From Actinacidiphila alni (GTDB lineage: Bacteria; Actinomycetota; Actinomycetes; Streptomycetales; Streptomycetaceae), in the NCBI RefSeq assembly GCF_900112845.1, contig NZ_FONG01000005.1:124001-188000 (forward strand): a DNA stretch of 64,000 bases, in the 5' to 3' direction. The position numbers were made by a program, and so were the translations under genes. How positions within the stretch are numbered: the stretch's first letter is position 1; every line of letters begins with the position of its first letter. Below, piece after piece: positions 35,213 to 42,899 of this stretch. A model generated the notes under the pieces. That model was not told the origin of the DNA. It was given only the letters and a program-made list of their open reading frames with translations, and ran no database searches.

Positions 35213-36783
35213 TGCCGTCCCTCGTGCAGTCCGTCGACTGGACGGCGCTCGCCCCCGCCGCCATCCCGGCCGTCCTCGCCGTCGCGGTGCTGGTCGCCGA
35301 CCTGTTCCTGCCCAAGGAGCGCAAGGAGCTGCTCGCCTGGGTCACCGTCGGCGGCCTCGCGCTCGCCGCGCTCAGCCTGATCCCGCTGCGGGCCGGCCGG
35401 CACGCCACCTTCTGCCTCACCGACGAGAAGATGCGGCCGCTGCACGACGGGCAGGCGACGGCGACGGCCGGCTGCTCGTACGCGGCCGACCACTTCACGC
35501 TGGTCGTCCAGGCCCTGGTGCTGGGCGGCGCGCTGCTCACCGCGCTGCTGTCGGTCAACACCCAGGACGACCTCCCGGCCGGCGAATACTGGTTCCTGCT
35601 GCTGTCCTCGGCCGCCGGCGCCGCCCTGCTGCCCGCCTCCCGCGACCTGGCCACCCTGATCGTCGCCCTTGAGGTGACGACGCTGCCCGCCTTCGCGCTG
35701 GTCGGGCTGCGGCGCGGCGACCGGCTCTCCAGCGAGGCCGCGCTGAAGTTCTTCCTGTCCTCGGTCGCCGCCACCGCCGTCTCGCTGCTCGGCATCAGCT
35801 TCGTCTACGCGGCCACCGGCACCCTGCACCTGGCGGCCGTCGCGGACGGCCTCGCCCACGCGCCCGCGCAGCTCGCCACCCTGGCGAAGGTCGGCGCGGC
35901 CCTCACTCTGGTGGGGTTCGCCTTCAAACTCGCCGCGGCGCCTTTTCACTTCTGGGTGCCCGACACCTACGCGGGCGCACCGCTGCCGGTCGCCGCGTAT
36001 CTGTCGGTGGTCGGCAAGGCGGCCGGTTTCTCCGGGCTGATCCTGGTGTCGGTGATCGCCTTCCGCCCCTACGACGACGTGTGGGGCCCGACCTTCGGCG
36101 TGCTGGCCGCGCTCACCATGACCGTCGGCAACGTCGGGGCGCTCCGGCAGCGGCCCGGCGTCGAGCGCGGCGCCGTACGCCTGCTGGCCTGGTCCTCCAT
36201 CGGCCAGGCCGGTTATCTGCTGGTGCCGCTGGCCGCCGCCTCGGACGCCGACAGCCCGGCGCACGAAATCGGCACCACCGTGGCGTACGCGCTGATGTAC
36301 GCGGTGGTCAATCTCGGCGCCTTCGCCGTGGCCGCGCTGGTCTCGCGCACCGCGCCGCTGGGCCGGCTGAGCGACTACCGCGGCCTGTACGCGTCCCGCC
36401 CGGCCGCCGCCCTCGCGCTCGGCTTCTTCCTGCTGTGCCTGGCCGGGCTGCCACCCGGCATCATCGGCCTGTTCGCGAAGGTCGCGGTCTTCTCGTCCGC
36501 GGTCGGCGCCCAGCACGGCTGGCTCGCGGTGATCATGGCCGTCAACGTCGTCATCGCGCTGGTCTACTACCTGCGCTGGACGGCGCTGCTCTTCGCCCGC
36601 CCGGAGGGCGCGCCCGAGGGTTCCGCGTCCCTCGCGGAGCTCCCGGCGGACGGCGGCGCGACCGCCGTGTCCCGTACGCCCGTCGGCCTCGTCGCCGCCA
36701 TTGCGCTGACGGCGGCCGCCGGGATCGTGCTGTCCGGCGCCCCGCAGCTGATCCTGCGCTACGCCCAGGGCTCGCTCCTGTGA
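35212..36783 (+). CDS. nuoN: NADH-quinone oxidoreductase subunit N (nuo2 cluster)
   Basis: Third antiporter-like subunit, 523 residues; ATG at 35212 with GGAGG upstream. Motifs: LIVALEVTTLPAFALVGL (conserved Glu), AAPFHFWVPDTYAGAPLPVAAYLS, RLLAWSSIGQAGYLLVPL, and LAGLPPGIIGLFAKVAVF. It ends the nuoABCHIJKLMN operon. About 14 transmembrane segments; a short Ala/Glu insert lies near residue 465. Confidence 0.94.
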   Translation: MPSLVQSVDWTALAPAAIPAVLAVAVLVADLFLPKERKELLAWVTVGGLALAALSLIPLRAGRHATFCLTDEKMRPLHDGQATATAGCSYAADHFTLVVQALVLGGALLTALLSVNTQDDLPAGEYWFLLLSSAAGAALLPASRDLATLIVALEVTTLPAFALVGLRRGDRLSSEAALKFFLSSVAATAVSLLGISFVYAATGTLHLAAVADGLAHAPAQLATLAKVGAALTLVGFAFKLAAAPFHFWVPDTYAGAPLPVAAYLSVVGKAAGFSGLILVSVIAFRPYDDVWGPTFGVLAALTMTVGNVGALRQRPGVERGAVRLLAWSSIGQAGYLLVPLAAASDADSPAHEIGTTVAYALMYAVVNLGAFAVAALVSRTAPLGRLSDYRGLYASRPAAALALGFFLLCLAGLPPGIIGLFAKVAVFSSAVGAQHGWLAVIMAVNVVIALVYYLRWTALLFARPEGAPEGSASLAELPADGGATAVSRTPVGLVAAIALTAAAGIVLSGAPQLILRYAQGSLL

Positions 36784-36921
36784 CCTGCGGGTGATCCCCG
36801 TGGGGCGGTAGCGCTGCGTGCGCGTGAGGGAACCAGCGGCGCTCGGGTGGCGTTGTTCTGGACAGGAGGTTCTCCTAAGGGGGAGAGGTTCCCCCCGACG
36901 CACGCATCTGGAGGGCGCACC

Positions 36922-37779
36922 GTGCACCGCCGGCACAACGGGTTGAAGACCGCCGTACTCCTCGGCGGTCTGTCGGCCCTCATCCTGGTCATCGGCAGCT
37001 TCTTCGGCCGTACGGGACTCATCGTGGCGCTGGTCGTCGCGCTGGGCACGAACGCGTACGCGTACTGGAACAGCGACAAGCTCGCTCTACGCGCGATGCG
37101 CGCCCGTCCGGTCAGCGAATTCGAGGCGCCCGAGCTGTACCGGATCGTGCGGGAGCTGTCCACGGCCGCCCGTGAGCCGATGCCCCGGCTGTACATCTCG
37201 CCGACCGAGGCGCCCAACGCGTTCGCGACCGGCCGCAATCCGCGCAATGCCGCGGTCTGCTGCACCCAGGGCATCCTCGGCATCCTGGACGAGCGGGAGC
37301 TGCGCGGGGTGCTCGGGCACGAGCTGAGCCACGTCTACAACCGGGACATCCTGATCTCCTCGGTCGCGGGCGCGCTGGCCTCCGTGGTGATGTTCCTGGT
37401 CAATTTCGCCTGGCTGATCCCGGTCGGCCGCTCGGACGACGACGACGGCCCCGGCATCATCGGCATGCTCATGATGATGATCCTGGGCCCGCTGGCCGCC
37501 ACCCTCATCCAGCTCGCCGTCTCCCGCTCCCGGGAGTACGAGGCGGACGCCTCCGGGGCCCGGCTCACCGGCGACCCGCTCGCGCTGGCCTCCGCGCTGC
37601 GCAAGCTGGACGCGGGCACCAAGCAACGACCTCTGGCGCCCGAGCCCCGCCTGGAGACCGCCAGCCATATGATGATCGCCAACCCCTTCCGCCCGGGCGA
37701 CGCCTCGAAGTTGTTCTCGACCCATCCGCCGATGGCCGAGCGCATCTCCCGCCTCGAAGACATGGCAGGCCAGCGGTGA
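36922..37779 (+). CDS. htpX: HtpX-type zinc metalloprotease
   Basis: Membrane M48B protease that degrades misfolded membrane proteins. GTG at 36922 follows GGAGG; 285 residues. Two N-terminal membrane segments ([35 protein letters not shown]), the zinc motif [11 protein letters not shown] (HExxH), two more hydrophobic stretches around residues 150-195, and the third zinc ligand in [17 protein letters not shown]. It overlaps the following YccF gene by 4 bp. In the 138 bp upstream are short GC dyads (GGAGGTTCTCC at 36865) but no clear promoter. Confidence 0.9.
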   Translation: MHRRHNGLKTAVLLGGLSALILVIGSFFGRTGLIVALVVALGTNAYAYWNSDKLALRAMRARPVSEFEAPELYRIVRELSTAAREPMPRLYISPTEAPNAFATGRNPRNAAVCCTQGILGILDERELRGVLGHELSHVYNRDILISSVAGALASVVMFLVNFAWLIPVGRSDDDDGPGIIGMLMMMILGPLAATLIQLAVSRSREYEADASGARLTGDPLALASALRKLDAGTKQRPLAPEPRLETASHMMIANPFRPGDASKLFSTHPPMAERISRLEDMAGQR

Positions 37780-38168
37780 AGACGATCCTCAACATCATCT
37801 GGCTCATCCTCTGCGGTCTGTGGATGTGCCTCGGCTACTTCCTCGCAGGACTCCTCCTGTGCGTCACGATCATCGGCATCCCGTTCGGCATCGCCGCCTT
37901 CCGGATCGGGATCTTCGCGCTCTGGCCGTTCGGCTACACCGCCGTCGAGCGGCGGGACGCGGGCGCGGGTTCGCTCATCGGCAATGTGCTGTGGGTGATC
38001 CTCGCGGGCTGGTGGCTGGCGCTCGGCCACATCGTCACCGGTGTGCTGCTGTGCGTGACGATCATCGGCATCCCGTTCGGCATCGCCAACTTCAAGCTGA
38101 TCCCGCTGTCGCTGATGCCGCTGGGCAAGGAGATCGTGCCCACGGACCGGCCGTTCGCCACCCGCTGA
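37776..38168 (+). CDS. YccF domain-containing membrane protein
   Basis: Integral membrane protein of 130 residues with two YccF repeats: each contains a hydrophobic helix and the signature [14 protein letters not shown], at about residues 27-40 and 90-103. GTG at 37776 overlaps the htpX stop, so the two are co-translated. The function of YccF proteins is not known. Confidence 0.88.
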   Translation: MKTILNIIWLILCGLWMCLGYFLAGLLLCVTIIGIPFGIAAFRIGIFALWPFGYTAVERRDAGAGSLIGNVLWVILAGWWLALGHIVTGVLLCVTIIGIPFGIANFKLIPLSLMPLGKEIVPTDRPFATR

Positions 38169-38196
38169 GCTACTCTCACCAGCGGAGGTGCGGCCG

Positions 38197-39090
38197 GTGG
38201 ACGACTACGCGCTCAGTGTCGAGACCGCGGACGCGGAACTCCCGCCCGCCCTCGCCGAATACGCGGCGCATCTGCTGCGCCGCGCGTACATCCGCGCCAA
38301 CCGCCTCGCGCCCGACTTCGGCGACGGCCGGGGCGAGGGCGCGGCCGGCGCCCGCGACTTCCAGATCCTCGACGCCCTCACCGCGCCCGCCGCGTACTCG
38401 CAACAGGACCTCGGCGAGCGCCTCGGCATCAACCGCACCACCATGGTCAAGCTGATCGACCGTCTGGAGCGGGCCGGGCAGGTCACCCGGGCCCGCAATC
38501 CCGGCGACCGCCGCTCGTACGTCCTGGCCCTCACCGACGACGGCCGCAGCGCCGTCAAGGCGATGGAGCCCGCGATGGCCGCGGGCGACGACCGCCTCAC
38601 CGCCGCCCTCGACCCCGCCGAGCGGGCCCGTCTCGACGCGCTGCTCGGCACCCTGCTGGCCCGTACGCCCGCCGCCGACGGCGTGTTCCGTACGGGCTCG
38701 CTGATCGCCCAGTCGCACCATTTCGTCCGGCGCCGCATCGAGGACGCGCTGACCGATGTCGGCCTGCAAGCACGGCACTTCGGGGCGCTCACGGTTCTCG
38801 CGGACGACGCCTGCTCGCAGCAGTTGCTCGCCCGCAGGCTCGGCATCAGCGAGCAGGCGATCCTGCAAATCGTCGACGACCTGGAGAGCGCGGGCCGGGT
38901 GGTGCGCGAGCGCGACCCGGCCGACCGCCGCCGTTACGCCCTGCGGCTGACCGACGCGGGCCGTACGGCGCTGGCCACCGCCCGGCGGGCCGTCGAGGCG
39001 GCGGAGGCGGACATGGGCCGCACCCTGGGCACCGAAGGGCGGGCCGAGTTGAAGGCGCTGCTCACCAAGCTGCTGCGCGCGGACGTCTGA
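38197..39090 (+). CDS. Double MarR-domain transcriptional regulator
   Basis: Regulator of 297 residues containing two complete MarR winged-helix domains in one chain. First: AYSQQDLGERLGINRTTMVKLIDRLERAGQVTRARNP (near residues 64-100; wing GDRRSYVLALT). Second: CSQQLLARRLGISEQAILQIVDDLESAGRVVRERDP (wing ADRRRYALRLT). MarR proteins normally dimerise; here one chain could form the dimer-like DNA-binding unit by itself. The GTG at 38197 is eight bases after GGAGG; a GTG at 38188 overlaps that site. It is followed by bcp, suggesting a redox link, but the target is unknown. Confidence 0.88.
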   Translation: MDDYALSVETADAELPPALAEYAAHLLRRAYIRANRLAPDFGDGRGEGAAGARDFQILDALTAPAAYSQQDLGERLGINRTTMVKLIDRLERAGQVTRARNPGDRRSYVLALTDDGRSAVKAMEPAMAAGDDRLTAALDPAERARLDALLGTLLARTPAADGVFRTGSLIAQSHHFVRRRIEDALTDVGLQARHFGALTVLADDACSQQLLARRLGISEQAILQIVDDLESAGRVVRERDPADRRRYALRLTDAGRTALATARRAVEAAEADMGRTLGTEGRAELKALLTKLLRADV

Positions 39091-39135
39091 TCACGCTTTT
39101 CCCCCACATCGCTTCCTCATTTTGGAGGTATCACC

Positions 39136-39594
39136 GTGAGCATGCTCCAAGTCGGCACCAAGGCACCCGACTTCACCCTGCCCGACCAGTCCGGCAAGCC
39201 CGTCAGCCTCGGCGACTTCCTCGGCGAGAAGGTCGTGGTGCTGTACTTCTACCCCAAGGACAACACCCGCGGCTGCACCACCGAGGCGTGCACCTTCCGC
39301 GACAGCTACGAGAGCTTCACCGACGCCGGCGCCGAGGTGATCGGGGTCAGCTCCGACTCGGTCGCCACCCATGAGCAGTTCGCCGGCGCGCACGGGCTGC
39401 CGTTCGTGCTGCTCGCGGACACCGACAAGGCCGTGCGCAAGCAGTACGGCGCGACCAGCCTCGGCGGCGTCATGCCCGGCCGGGTCACCTTCGTCATCGA
39501 CCGCGAGGGCGTCATCCGGCACGCCTTCTCCTCGCAGATGAACATCGGCGGGCACATCGAGGACGCGCTGAAGGTCGTCAAGCAGCTCCAGTAA
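39136..39594 (+). CDS. bcp: Bcp-type thiol peroxidase (peroxiredoxin Q)
   Basis: Thiol-dependent peroxidase of 152 residues that reduces H2O2 and organic hydroperoxides; cytoplasmic. GTG at 39136 with TTTGGAGG upstream. Peroxidatic Cys47 and resolving Cys52 sit in DNTRGCTTEACTFRD, typical of the atypical two-cysteine PrxQ class. FTLPDQSGKPVSLGDF and VTFVIDREGVIRHAF are further matches. It stands 45 bp after the double-MarR gene in the same direction. Confidence 0.93.
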   Translation: MSMLQVGTKAPDFTLPDQSGKPVSLGDFLGEKVVVLYFYPKDNTRGCTTEACTFRDSYESFTDAGAEVIGVSSDSVATHEQFAGAHGLPFVLLADTDKAVRKQYGATSLGGVMPGRVTFVIDREGVIRHAFSSQMNIGGHIEDALKVVKQLQ

Positions 39595-39622
39595 TGGTTC
39601 AAGTGCGAGATAGATATACAGA

Positions 39623-39651
39623 TTGACGATTCTCCGGGCTGACTATAGCCT
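39623..39651 (+). promoter_or_regulatory. Probable promoter of hemerythrin gene
   Basis: TTGACG (39623-39628), 17-nt spacer, TAGCCT (39646-39651), in an AT-rich stretch 58 bases upstream of the hemerythrin start. It fits the main sigma factor consensus; transcription would begin near 39658. Confidence 0.5.
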
Positions 39652-39708
39652 CGGTGTGGCGGGTTCCTACTGATCCACTGGCAACTTCAGTTCCAGGGAG
39701 ACATGTTG

Positions 39709-40374
39709 ATGACCACTCCGCACCAGCCGGGCGAATACGTCGACCTGACGATGATGTACGCCTTCCACGACGGACTGCGGCGCGATGTGGCGATCATCGC
39801 CAAGTCCGCCGCCGTCACGGGCGACGACCCGACCCGGCTCACCGCGACCCATTTCGGTTGGGACCTCTTCAAGCGGTTCCTGACCATCCACCACTCGGCC
39901 GAGGACGACGTGCTGTGGCCGAAGCTGCGCGGCCAGTTCGCCGGCCGCGACGACGACCTCGAACTCCTCGACGCGATGGAGGCCGAGCACGACCGCATCG
40001 ACCCGCTGATCGCGGCGATCGACGCGGCCCTCGCCGACCAGGAGGGCGGCCACGCCGGCCTCGGCGACACCGTCGACGCCTTCGCCACCGAGATCAACGC
40101 CCACCTCACCCACGAGGAGGATGCCGCGCTGCCGCTCATCGAGCGCGAACTCTCCCCGGCCGACTGGGCGTTGTTCGCCGACAGCCAGCGCAATCAGATC
40201 GGCCTCGGCCTCGCGCCGCGCTACATCCCCTGGCTGCTGGACGGCGCCACCCCGGAGCGTACGGCCGAGGTGCTCGCCATCTTCCCGCCGCCGCTCGCGG
40301 CCCAGTACCGCAACGCGTGGAAGCAGCAGTACGCCGAGCTGAACCCCTGGTCGGTGGAGTACGGCAAAGCCTGA
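39709..40374 (+). CDS. Hemerythrin HHE domain protein
   Basis: Protein of 221 residues with a four-helix HHE cation-binding domain over residues 15-150; it may bind a di-iron centre for O2 or NO sensing or storage. Candidate ligands: His in YAFHDGLRRD, HH in FLTIHHSAEDDVLWP, AEHDRIDPL, and HLTHEEDAALPLIE. The ATG at 39709 is set eight bases after GGGAG; an ATG at 39703 would be too close. The last 60 residues (RYIPWLLDGATPERTAEVL) match other Streptomyces hemerythrin-like proteins. Confidence 0.88.
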   Translation: MTTPHQPGEYVDLTMMYAFHDGLRRDVAIIAKSAAVTGDDPTRLTATHFGWDLFKRFLTIHHSAEDDVLWPKLRGQFAGRDDDLELLDAMEAEHDRIDPLIAAIDAALADQEGGHAGLGDTVDAFATEINAHLTHEEDAALPLIERELSPADWALFADSQRNQIGLGLAPRYIPWLLDGATPERTAEVLAIFPPPLAAQYRNAWKQQYAELNPWSVEYGKA

Positions 40375-40473
40375 CGGCCGACGCGGCTCGCTCCTTGCCG
40401 CACACCCGGCCGTACGTCTGGCCGCACGCCTGGACCCGGTGGGACGCGCACACGCCCCGCCGGGTCCTTGCCG

Positions 40474-40962
40474 TCAGCGGTAGTTGACGAACTGCAGCGC
40501 GAAGTCCAGGTCCTTGCCCTTGAGCAGCGCCTGCACCGACTGGAGGTCGTCCCGGCTCTTCGAGCTGACCCGCAGCTCGTCACCCTGCACCTGGGCCTTC
40601 ACGCCCTTGGGACCCTCGTCCCGGATGATCTTGGCGACCTTCTTGGCGTTCTCCTGGGAGATGCCTTCCTCGATCGACGCGAAGATCTTGTACTCCTTGC
40701 CGGACAACTGCGGCTCGCCCGCGTCCAGCGCCTTCAGCGAGATCCCGCGCTTGACCAGCTTGGTCTCGAAGACGTCCAGGATCGCCTTCACCCGCTCCTC
40801 GGAGTTCGCCTCCATCAGGATCTTCTCGCCCGACCAGGCGATCGAGGCCCCGACGTTCTTGAAGTCGTACCGCTGCGAGATCTCCTTGGCGGCCTGGTTG
40901 AGGGCGTTGTCGACCTCCTGCCGCTCGACCTTCGAGACGATGTCGAAACTGGAGTCGGCCAT
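40474..40962 (-). CDS. YajQ-family nucleotide-binding protein
   Basis: Protein of 162 residues, complete YajQ family: [20 protein letters not shown] at the start, [32 protein letters not shown], and [18 protein letters not shown] at the end. ATG at 40962 with AAGGAG upstream. Relatives bind nucleotides, and the Xanthomonas homolog binds cyclic di-GMP; whether this protein does is unknown. It is convergent with the hemerythrin gene. Confidence 0.92.
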   Translation of the reverse strand: MADSSFDIVSKVERQEVDNALNQAAKEISQRYDFKNVGASIAWSGEKILMEANSEERVKAILDVFETKLVKRGISLKALDAGEPQLSGKEYKIFASIEEGISQENAKKVAKIIRDEGPKGVKAQVQGDELRVSSKSRDDLQSVQALLKGKDLDFALQFVNYR

Positions 40963-41185
40963 CTTCAGTGGGCTCCTTGCGTGTCGCGTGCCTGTCTTCC
41001 ATCACAAAAGCGGCCCGTCCCCGGACCACCATCCCCAAAGACTAGGGCCTGCCGTGTGGATCTTGCCGGGGTCGCGACGCCCGCCACTGATCAATCCGGT
41101 GGCGGACCACCCCCGCGCATCGGGTATCGTTTACGTCGTCGCCCCGGCACCCCGCCCACCAGCGGATCCGCGGGCGTCGTCCCAT

Positions 41186-41267
41186 GGCGGTATGCCCGAG
41201 TGGCCAATGGGAGCGGACTGTAAATCCGTCGGCTTAGCCTACCGTGGTTCGAATCCACGTGCCGCCA
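41186..41267 (+). tRNA. tRNA-Tyr (GTA)
   Basis: 82-nt cloverleaf. Acceptor stem GGCGGTA (41186-41192) pairs with TGCCGCC (41260-41266), discriminator A at 41267. The anticodon loop CTGTAAA gives GTA. It has the long variable arm of a class II tRNA and the T loop GGTTCGAATCC. CCA is not encoded. Confidence 0.96.
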
Positions 41268-41274
41268 CACCTTG

Positions 41275-41314
41275 AGGGGCCTGTGACCAGCTTTTTTGCT
41301 GGGCGCGGGCCCCT
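41275..41314 (+). terminator. Terminator after tRNA-Tyr
   Basis: Outer arms AGGGGCC (41275-41281) and GGGCCCCT (41307-41314) enclose an inner stem CCAGC/GCTGG (41287-41291, 41298-41302) with a TTTTTT loop, starting eight bases after the tRNA. Confidence 0.7.
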
Positions 41315-41341
41315 TTGGTCGTTCCGGGGAGAAGCGGCGGG

Positions 41342-41362
41342 TTGACTCTCACACCGTGTCAG
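41342..41362 (+). promoter_or_regulatory. Probable MerR-type promoter/operator
   Basis: TTGACT (41342-41347) is followed by the near-perfect dyad CTCACAC-C-GTGTCAG (41348-41362), 17 bases before the merR start codon. MerR-family regulators commonly bind a dyad placed in the spacer between -35 and -10 of their own promoter. Confidence 0.55.
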
Positions 41363-41379
41363 GCGGTCGGATAGGGGTC

Positions 41380-42225
41380 ATGTTCGGAATCGGGGACTTC
41401 GCCCGGCACGGCCGGGTGTCGGTGCGGATGCTGCGGCATTACGACGCCATGGGGTTGCTGCGGCCGGTGCGGGTGGATGCCGGCACGGGGTACCGCTCCT
41501 ACGAGGGTGCGCAGCTGGCGCGGCTGAACCGGATCGTGGCGCTCAAGGATCTGGGGTTCACCCTGCGGCAGGTGCGGGACATCGTGGACGAGAAGGTCGG
41601 CGCCGAGGAGCTGCGGGGGATGCTGCGGCTGCGGCGGGCCGAGCTGGAGACGGCGATGGCGGCGGCGGAAGCGCGACTGGCCCAGGTCGAGGCGAGGCTC
41701 CGGGCAATCGAGAGTGAGGGACGCATGCCGACCAATGATGTGGTGCTCAAGAGCGTGCCCGCGGTGCGGGTGGCGGAGCTGACCGGGATCGCCCCGAGTT
41801 ACGAGCCCGAGGACATCGGGCCCGTGATCGGGCCGCTCTACGAGGAGTTGTTCCGCCAGCTGGCGGCGGCGCGGGTCGACCTGGCGGGACCGGGCGTCGC
41901 CCTGTACGAGGACACCGGGGACGCCGGGGACACCGCCGGCGGGGCCGACGGGCGGATCACCGTCCACGCCGCCGTCCAGGTCGCCGGGCCGCTGCGCGAC
42001 GACGGCCCCTTCCGCGTACGGGACCTGCCGGAGGTCGCGCAGGCGGCGACCGTCGTGCACCGCGGGTCGATGGACGCGGTACTGCCCACCGTGCAGGCGC
42101 TGGCCCGCTGGATCGACGACAACGGCTACCGCGCGGACGGCTATCCGCGCGAGGTCAGCCTGGAGTGCCCGGACGACCGGGACGCGTGGGTGACCGAACT
42201 CCAGCAGCCGGTGGTCCGGATCTGA
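41380..42225 (+). CDS. MerR-family regulator with GyrI-like effector domain
   Basis: Regulator of 281 residues; ATG at 41380. The N-terminal MerR helix-turn-helix is FGIGDFARHGRVSVRMLRHYD, followed by GLLRPVRVDAGTGYRSYEGAQ and a coiled coil (LRRAELETAMAAAEARLAQVEARLRAIE in the region of residues 85-115). The C-terminal half, from about residue 125, is a GyrI/BmrR-type drug-binding domain (VVLKSVPAVRVAELTG, then ARWIDDNGYRADGYPREVSL). Such proteins usually activate efflux genes in response to drugs, but no transporter adjoins. Convergent with the next gene. Confidence 0.9.
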   Translation: MFGIGDFARHGRVSVRMLRHYDAMGLLRPVRVDAGTGYRSYEGAQLARLNRIVALKDLGFTLRQVRDIVDEKVGAEELRGMLRLRRAELETAMAAAEARLAQVEARLRAIESEGRMPTNDVVLKSVPAVRVAELTGIAPSYEPEDIGPVIGPLYEELFRQLAAARVDLAGPGVALYEDTGDAGDTAGGADGRITVHAAVQVAGPLRDDGPFRVRDLPEVAQAATVVHRGSMDAVLPTVQALARWIDDNGYRADGYPREVSLECPDDRDAWVTELQQPVVRI

Positions 42226-42227
42226 CC

Positions 42228-42890
42228 TCAGGACGTCCCGGCGGCGGCGCGGACCGCTGCCGGGACGGGGTCGTTGCCGGAGACGAGTTCGAGGGTGAGG
42301 CCGGCGGTGGCGGGGGTGTGGAGGAGTTCGGCGAGGACGGCGGCGACGTCGTCGCGGGGGACGGCGCCGCGGCCGGTGGTGGGGGAGAGACGGACCAGGC
42401 CGCTGCCCGCGTCGTTGGTGAGGGCGCCGGGGCGCAGGACCGTCCAGTCCAGGCCCGTACGGGACCGGATGTCGTCGTCGGCGGCGCCCTTGGCCCGCAG
42501 ATACGCGGCGAAGACGGGGTCGCTGCCCGAGGCGTCGGCGTCGGCGCCCATCGAGGAGACGACGAGGTGGCGGCGGACCCCGGCGCGCTCGGCGGCGTCG
42601 GCGAAGAGTACGGCCGCGCCGCGGTCCACGGTCTGCTTGCGCTCGGCGCCGCTGCCCGCGCCCGCGCCGGCCGCGAAGACGGCGGCGTCGGCGCCGGCCA
42701 GGGCCGCGGCCACCTCCTCGACCCCGGCCGACTCCAGATCGAGCACCACGGGTTCGGCCCCGGCCGCCCGCAGGTCGTCGGCCTGGGCGGGGTCGCGGAT
42801 CAGCCCGGCCGCGCTGTCCCCCCGCGCGGCGAGCAGACGCTCCAGCCGCAGGGCGATCTGTCCATGTCCACCAGCGATCACGATGCGCAT
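42228..42890 (-). CDS. NAD(P)-binding protein (NmrA-like SDR)
   Basis: Atypical short-chain dehydrogenase of 220 residues: MRIVIAGGHGQIALRLERLL is the dinucleotide motif, then VVLDLESA, HLVVSSMGAD, YLRAKGAADDDI and WTVLRPGALTNDAG. Relatives are NAD(P)H-binding epimerase-like or flavin-reductase-like proteins; the substrate is unknown. It ends three bases from the convergent merR gene and lies nine bases downstream of the amidohydrolase stop coordinate on the same chromosome face but is read before it. Confidence 0.83.
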   Translation of the reverse strand: MRIVIAGGHGQIALRLERLLAARGDSAAGLIRDPAQADDLRAAGAEPVVLDLESAGVEEVAAALAGADAAVFAAGAGAGSGAERKQTVDRGAAVLFADAAERAGVRRHLVVSSMGADADASGSDPVFAAYLRAKGAADDDIRSRTGLDWTVLRPGALTNDAGSGLVRLSPTTGRGAVPRDDVAAVLAELLHTPATAGLTLELVSGNDPVPAAVRAAAGTS

Positions 42891-42899
42891 ACCGCGACG

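Noticed and set aside
40375-40473. Outer CTGACGGC/GCCGTCAG pair between hemerythrin and yajQ genes as terminator
   Set aside because: Arms of eight bases are about 90 bp apart, too far for a confident hairpin.
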